From assembly GCA_963923035.1 (NCBI GenBank), contig CAWUKT010000114.1, positions 1 to 18,237 on the forward strand: a DNA stretch of 18,237 nucleotides, given 5' to 3'. Positions 14,217 to 18,237 of the stretch are shown here, in pieces. The notes under the pieces were generated by a model. The model was not told where the DNA came from and ran no database searches. It saw only the letters and a program-made list of their open reading frames with translations. A program made the position numbers and the translations under genes. The stretch is from CAWUKT01 sp963923035. Its GTDB lineage: Bacteria; Bacteroidota; Bacteroidia; J057; JADKCL01. The number at the start of each line of letters is the position of its first letter. Position 1 is the first letter of the stretch.

Positions 14217-17200
14217 TTACTGCTTCACCACCTTGGTGGTATACCGCTTGGAATCCCCTTCGACGACAACAAAGTAGAATCCATTCGCAAGGTCTCCCAG
14301 TTCGAATTCCGTGGCTCCATAACCATTCTGTACCTCAACGGCCTGGCGACCCACAACATTCCCCACCATGTCCACGATCTTGATCTCAAAATACCCTTCC
14401 TGGAAGCCAAGCTGGGTCAGGCGTACCTGTAGGTGACCACTCGTGGGATTCGGGAAGGCATCGATCTTGAGCTCATCCTGCGCGTCCAGATCACCCCCCG
14501 CAGCTTGAGCTGCGGTCTTGGCGGGCAACAGGTCATCGAACGTACACGGAATGGTGTCCGTTCCGCAAGCACCGAGATAATCTCCGTGGGCCAAGTGAGC
14601 GGCGATGGCCGTAATCGGCAGACACTTCGTCTTGGCCTTGCTCGGGTTCCCCGGAGGAATATGGCAAATCTGCACCCGCGCCGGGCCATTTCCATTGCCC
14701 TGCTGGCAACTGACATCCACGGCACAGACAATCAGCGAATCCACGGCCACACAACCATTGACATCTACGACTTGGTAGTAGTAGACCTGGGAGGTGGTGG
14801 GGCAAACCGTTACCGTATCAGAGTTGGAGATGACATTCCCCACGGTACCTTCGCTCCAGCTGGACGAATACGGCATCGTGCCTCCGGCGGCAAAGCCCTC
14901 CAGGAAGGCACAGCTCTGAGCCGGGAATCCTACGAAGACCTTCTGATTGGGACCAGCTTCGGCCTCCAGGACCGGAGGTTCGGTCAGCGTGATCGAACCG
15001 GAATCCGTGCAGCCATTCTGGTCGGTGACCGTCACGGAGTAGGTGCCGGCGAACAGCATGGCAGGATCTTCGTCGGTGCTGGTAAATCCATTGGGGCCGG
15101 TCCAGGCGTAGGAGTAGGCCGTGCATCCGCCCGTCGTGGTCGCATCAATGCTGCCGTCATTGAAGCCGAAGCAGGAAATATTCCATCCGCCGGTGAAGGT
15201 GGGGCTGGACAATGCAAGGACGACCGGGTCGGGTTGGGTCAGGGTAATGGTGTCAGAAGCAGTGGCTCCATTGGCATCCATGACGATCACCGAATAGGTA
15301 CCGGCCGCCAATCCTCCAATACCCGGCGCTGAACTGCCCGTGCTCCATTGGTAGGTATAGGGCTCGCATCCTCCGGCAACCAGCGAAGAGATGGATCCGT
15401 CACTTTCGCCATTGCAGCTGATATTGAAGTTGCAGGCAAATGCAGGACTGCTCAGATCAACCATGAGGGGATCGTTGGTGACCGAAACAATGGCGCTACA
15501 AGTGCTGACATTGCCATTGACATCGGTAACCGTAAGCACCACCGGATTCGGCCCGATGCCTCCGCAGACGAAGGTATTGGGAGTGACGCTCAGGGATTGG
15601 ATGCCACAATTGTCATTGGAACCTCCATCGACATCACCACCGGCAATGGTGACAGAGCCACTCGCAGGCAGATTCACGATGATGTTTTGGCAAACAGCAT
15701 TCGGGGCCAGGTTGTCTTCCACCGTTACATTGGCAGTGCAGGTAGAAGTATTTCCATTGACATCCCGGGCCGTAATGACCACCACATTTACCCCTACGTC
15801 TCCACAATCGAAGTCCTTTTTAGAGATGGAGTTCGTGTCAAAGGAGCAAACCACGGCGCCACAGTTGTCCGAAACGTTGGCCACCAAATCTTTTGCATCT
15901 ACCGTAACCTGACCATTGGCGTCGAGGGCTACTGTAATGTCCTGGCAAGTGACCGAGGGCGGAATGGTATCTTCAACCGTTACCGTGGAAGTACAGGTGG
16001 AAGTATTGCCGTTCACATCTGTCACAGTGAGAGTGGCAGGATTGGGACCAACATTTCCGCAGCCAAATCCAAAGACATTGGTAGAAATAGAGCCAATTCC
16101 ACAGTTATCATTGCTTCCACCATCCAAATCTCCCGCCTGGACGAGGGCAATTCCCATATTGTCCAGGTAAACTGTAATGTCCTTGCAAATGGCGTTGGGA
16201 GCGATGTTGTCTTCCACGGTGATGTTGGAAGTACAAGTCGAGACGTTTCCATTGACATCGGTGACGGTCAGGGTGACCACGTTGGCCCCTACATCCGCAC
16301 ATCCGAAGCTACCATTGCTGATGGCCAGCGATGCAATGCCACAATTGTCATTGGAGCCATTGTCCACATCATTTGTCGTCACAGTAGCGCTTCCATTCGC
16401 ATCCAATTGAACTGTAAGGTCCTGACAGATTGCATTCGGAGCCACATTGTCCTGCACCGTCACATTGGAGGTACAAGTAGAAGCATTGCCGTTGACGTCC
16501 GTGACTGTGAGGGTAACGACATTTACTCCCACATCCGCACAACCGAAGCTGCCATTGTCAATTGAGATAGAAGCAATGCCGCAGTTGTCATTGGAGCCAT
16601 TGTCGACATCGTTAGCCGTAATGGAAGCCGTGCCGATCGCATTCAGTTGTACAGTCAGGTCTTGGCAAATGGCGTTCGGAGCAATTGGATCCACCACAAC
16701 GGCCTTGGCGACGCAGGTAGAGGAATTTCCATTGACATCGGTGACGGTCAAAGTCACAACGTTGCCGCCCACATTGGAGCAATTGAAGCTGTCCACATCA
16801 ATCGCCAGAGAACCAATTCCGCACTCATCGAATGAACCATTGTCGACATCATTGGCCGTAATGGAAGCCAAACCATTCGAGTCAAGGGGCACCTGGACGT
16901 CCTGGCAAACGGCAGTGGGCGCAATATTGTCTTCCACGGTGATGTTGGAGGTACAAGTCGAAACATTGCCATTCACATCGGTGACAATCAGCGTTACCAC
17001 ATTGGCCCCGACATCAGAACAATCGAATTCACTGGAATCAAGGGAAACAGAAGCGATCCCGCAATTGTCGTTGGATCCATTGTCCACATCGACCTCTTTG
17101 ATTGATGCTTGCCCCGCCGAATCCAGCTGAATGGTCAGGTCCCGGCAAATGGCAATCGGAGGCACATTGTCTTCAATGGTGATGTTAGAGGTACAAGTCG

Positions 17201-18237
17201 AGACGTTTCCATTGACGTCGGTGACGGTCAAGGTGACCACATTGGTTCCGACATTGGAGCAACCGAAGCTGCCATTGCTGATGGCGAGCGAAGCGATTCC
17301 ACAATTGTCATTGGAACCGTTGTTCACGTCGCCCGCGGTGATCGAAGCTGCGCCAGCCGCATCCAATTGAACCGTGAGGTCTTGGCAAATGGCATTCGGC
17401 GCGACATTGTCCTCCACAGTAACGTTGGAGGTACAAGTGGATACGTTTCCGTTGACATCGGTGACGGTCAAAGTGACCGCGTTGGCTCCCACATCCGCAC
17501 ATCCGAAGCTGCCATTATTAATGGCCAGCGAAGCAATCCCGCAATTGTCATTGGAACCATTGTTGACATCACCCGCGGTGATCGAAGCTGCACCCGCTGC
17601 ATCCAACTGGACTGTGAGGTCTTGGCAAATAGCGTTGGGCGCGACATTGTCCTCCACAGTAACGTTGGAAGTACAAGTCGAAATATTTCCATTGACATCG
17701 GTAACGGTCAGGGTAACCATATTGGCACCGACGTTCGAACAATTGAAGCTACCATTACTAATGGTCAGCGAGGCTATTCCACAATTGTCATTGGAACCAT
17801 TGTTGACATCGCCCGCAGTGATAGAAGCTGCACCCGCTGCGTCGAGTTGAACCGTGAGGTCCTGGCAAATGGCGTTGGGCGCGACATTGTCTTCAATGGT
17901 GACATTGGAAGTACAGGTAGAGACATTACCATTCACGTCGGTAACTGTCAGGGTGACCACATTGGCCCCGACGTTCGAGCAATCGAAGCTGCCATTGCTG
18001 ATGGCCAGCGAAGCGATACCACAATTGTCATTGGAGCCGTTGTTGACATCGCCCGCGGTGATCGAAGCTGCTCCGGCGGCGTCGAGTTGAACCGTAAGAT
18101 CTTGGCAAATGACAACCGGTGCGACATTGTCCTCTACAGTGACGTTAGAGGTACAAGTCGAAATATTTCCATTGACGTCGGTAACCGTCAGGGTAACAAC
18201 GTTAGCTCCTACTTTCGAGCAATCGAAGCTGCCATTG
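14217..18237 (-). CDS. Giant HYR-like/SprB-repeat surface protein with T9SS type A sorting domain (5' end outside the window)
   Basis: At least 1339 residues; the frame is open to the right edge with no stop, so the start and signal peptide are missing. An apparent start near 17960 is an internal GTG within a repeat. From the edge to about 15486 there is one partial and eleven full repeats of ~80 residues (one of 85). Each carries DNCGI, a Phe-x-Cys-x-x-VG strand, TLTVTDVNGNxSTC and EDNxAPxAICQD, that is, four Cys per repeat; these match hyalin-repeat (HYR)-like folds. Two SprB-type repeats follow (~15445-14975; GGCEPYTYQWSTG, LAAGTYSVIVMD and QNGC-type ends). Next come a PKD-like stretch, a Cys/His motif (14556-14675) and a type A domain (IDAFPNPTSGHLQVRL, LANGFYFVVVEGD, KVVKQ). 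It is expected at the cell surface as an adhesin-like fibre; the adhesive role is inference. Confidence 0.9.
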   Translation of the reverse strand, partial: NGSFDCSKVGANVVTLTVTDVNGNISTCTSNVTVEDNVAPVVICQDLTVQLDAAGAASITAGDVNNGSNDNCGIASLAISNGSFDCSNVGANVVTLTVTDVNGNVSTCTSNVTIEDNVAPNAICQDLTVQLDAAGAASITAGDVNNGSNDNCGIASLTISNGSFNCSNVGANMVTLTVTDVNGNISTCTSNVTVEDNVAPNAICQDLTVQLDAAGAASITAGDVNNGSNDNCGIASLAINNGSFGCADVGANAVTLTVTDVNGNVSTCTSNVTVEDNVAPNAICQDLTVQLDAAGAASITAGDVNNGSNDNCGIASLAISNGSFGCSNVGTNVVTLTVTDVNGNVSTCTSNITIEDNVPPIAICRDLTIQLDSAGQASIKEVDVDNGSNDNCGIASVSLDSSEFDCSDVGANVVTLIVTDVNGNVSTCTSNITVEDNIAPTAVCQDVQVPLDSNGLASITANDVDNGSFDECGIGSLAIDVDSFNCSNVGGNVVTLTVTDVNGNSSTCVAKAVVVDPIAPNAICQDLTVQLNAIGTASITANDVDNGSNDNCGIASISIDNGSFGCADVGVNVVTLTVTDVNGNASTCTSNVTVQDNVAPNAICQDLTVQLDANGSATVTTNDVDNGSNDNCGIASLAISNGSFGCADVGANVVTLTVTDVNGNVSTCTSNITVEDNIAPNAICKDITVYLDNMGIALVQAGDLDGGSNDNCGIGSISTNVFGFGCGNVGPNPATLTVTDVNGNTSTCTSTVTVEDTIPPSVTCQDITVALDANGQVTVDAKDLVANVSDNCGAVVCSFDTNSISKKDFDCGDVGVNVVVITARDVNGNTSTCTANVTVEDNLAPNAVCQNIIVNLPASGSVTIAGGDVDGGSNDNCGIQSLSVTPNTFVCGGIGPNPVVLTVTDVNGNVSTCSAIVSVTNDPLMVDLSSPAFACNFNISCNGESDGSISSLVAGGCEPYTYQWSTGSSAPGIGGLAAGTYSVIVMDANGATASDTITLTQPDPVVLALSSPTFTGGWNISCFGFNDGSIDATTTGGCTAYSYAWTGPNGFTSTDEDPAMLFAGTYSVTVTDQNGCTDSGSITLTEPPVLEAEAGPNQKVFVGFPAQSCAFLEGFAAGGTMPYSSSWSEGTVGNVISNSDTVTVCPTTSQVYYYQVVDVNGCVAVDSLIVCAVDVSCQQGNGNGPARVQICHIPPGNPSKAKTKCLPITAIAAHLAHGDYLGACGTDTIPCTFDDLLPAKTAAQAAGGDLDAQDELKIDAFPNPTSGHLQVRLTQLGFQEGYFEIKIVDMVGNVVGRQAVEVQNGYGATEFELGDLANGFYFVVVEGDSKRYTTKVVKQ
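15486..18237 (-). repeat. Tandem 240-bp coding repeats (HYR-like modules)
   Basis: The segment encoding ICQDLTVQLD recurs at positions near 18102, 17862, 17622, 17382, 17142, 16902, 16662, 16422, 16182 and 15942, always 240 bp apart; the next, near 15687, is 255 bp away because that module has a 5-residue insertion. Modules nearest the right edge are almost identical in protein sequence (DLTVQLDAAGAASITAGDVN in four consecutive copies), while those nearest the C-terminus are clearly diverged. The array continues beyond the window. Confidence 0.95.

Noticed and set aside
14433..17850. Series of plus-strand open frames opposite the giant repeat protein
   Set aside because: They repeat with the 240-bp period because the period is a multiple of three; they are antisense reflections of the true frame.
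15486..18237. CRISPR-like array
   Set aside because: Repeats are 240 bp, contiguous and coding, with no short repeat-spacer pattern and no cas genes.

Overview
The window looks like a piece of a Bacteroidota chromosome, most likely from the Saprospiria (Lewinella/Haliscomenobacter-like); this placement is inferred from gene content only. The evidence is two secreted proteins with type A type-IX-secretion (T9SS) C-terminal sorting domains, one giant or modular protein with a gliding-motility-type (type B) C-terminal domain, a PorP/SprF-family outer-membrane protein, SprB-type repeats, and two promoters that fit the Bacteroidota pattern TTG-N19-TAnnTTTG. Most of the window is fairly GC-rich, but roughly 10.7-13.6 kb is visibly more A+T-rich.

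Layout. 84-1532 (+): secreted T9SS type A protein with three related beta-rich repeats. 1533-1866: non-coding convergent gap with hairpins. 1867-7363 (-): a tight three-gene operon, transcribed from right to left: type B CTD surface protein (5003-7363), PorP/SprF-like barrel (3966-5006) and PD40/OmpA-like envelope protein (1867-3966). The genes overlap by ATGA and TAATG, so they look translationally coupled. 7535-9142 (-): pckA, with its own terminator and promoter. 9443-10150 (+): rsmE, divergent from pckA. 10151-11169: about 1 kb with no convincing gene, containing a strong terminator and a dense cluster of hairpins. 11170-11487 (+): small secreted orphan protein with a strong terminator. 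11621-13147 (-): cytoplasmic alpha-helical-repeat protein of a conserved but uncharacterised Bacteroidota family. 13148-13646: non-coding. 13647-14066 (-): ndk. 14217-18237 (-): the 3' part of a very large T9SS-secreted adhesin-like protein. It contains at least eleven full HYR-like repeats of about 80 residues (240 bp), two SprB-type repeats, a Cys/His motif and a type A sorting domain, and its 5' end lies beyond the right edge.

How the genes fit together. The operon at 1867-7363 reads as a self-contained surface-display unit: the T9SS cargo, the PorP/SprF barrel expected to be needed for its export or anchoring, and an OmpA-like protein able to bind peptidoglycan. The proteins at 84-1532 and 14217-18237 are independent T9SS cargo. 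pckA, rsmE and ndk are housekeeping genes. No CRISPR array, prophage, insertion sequence, tRNA or rRNA was recognised. The most open questions are the hairpin-rich gap at 10343-10690, the orphan secreted protein, and the recently homogenised 240-bp repeats.
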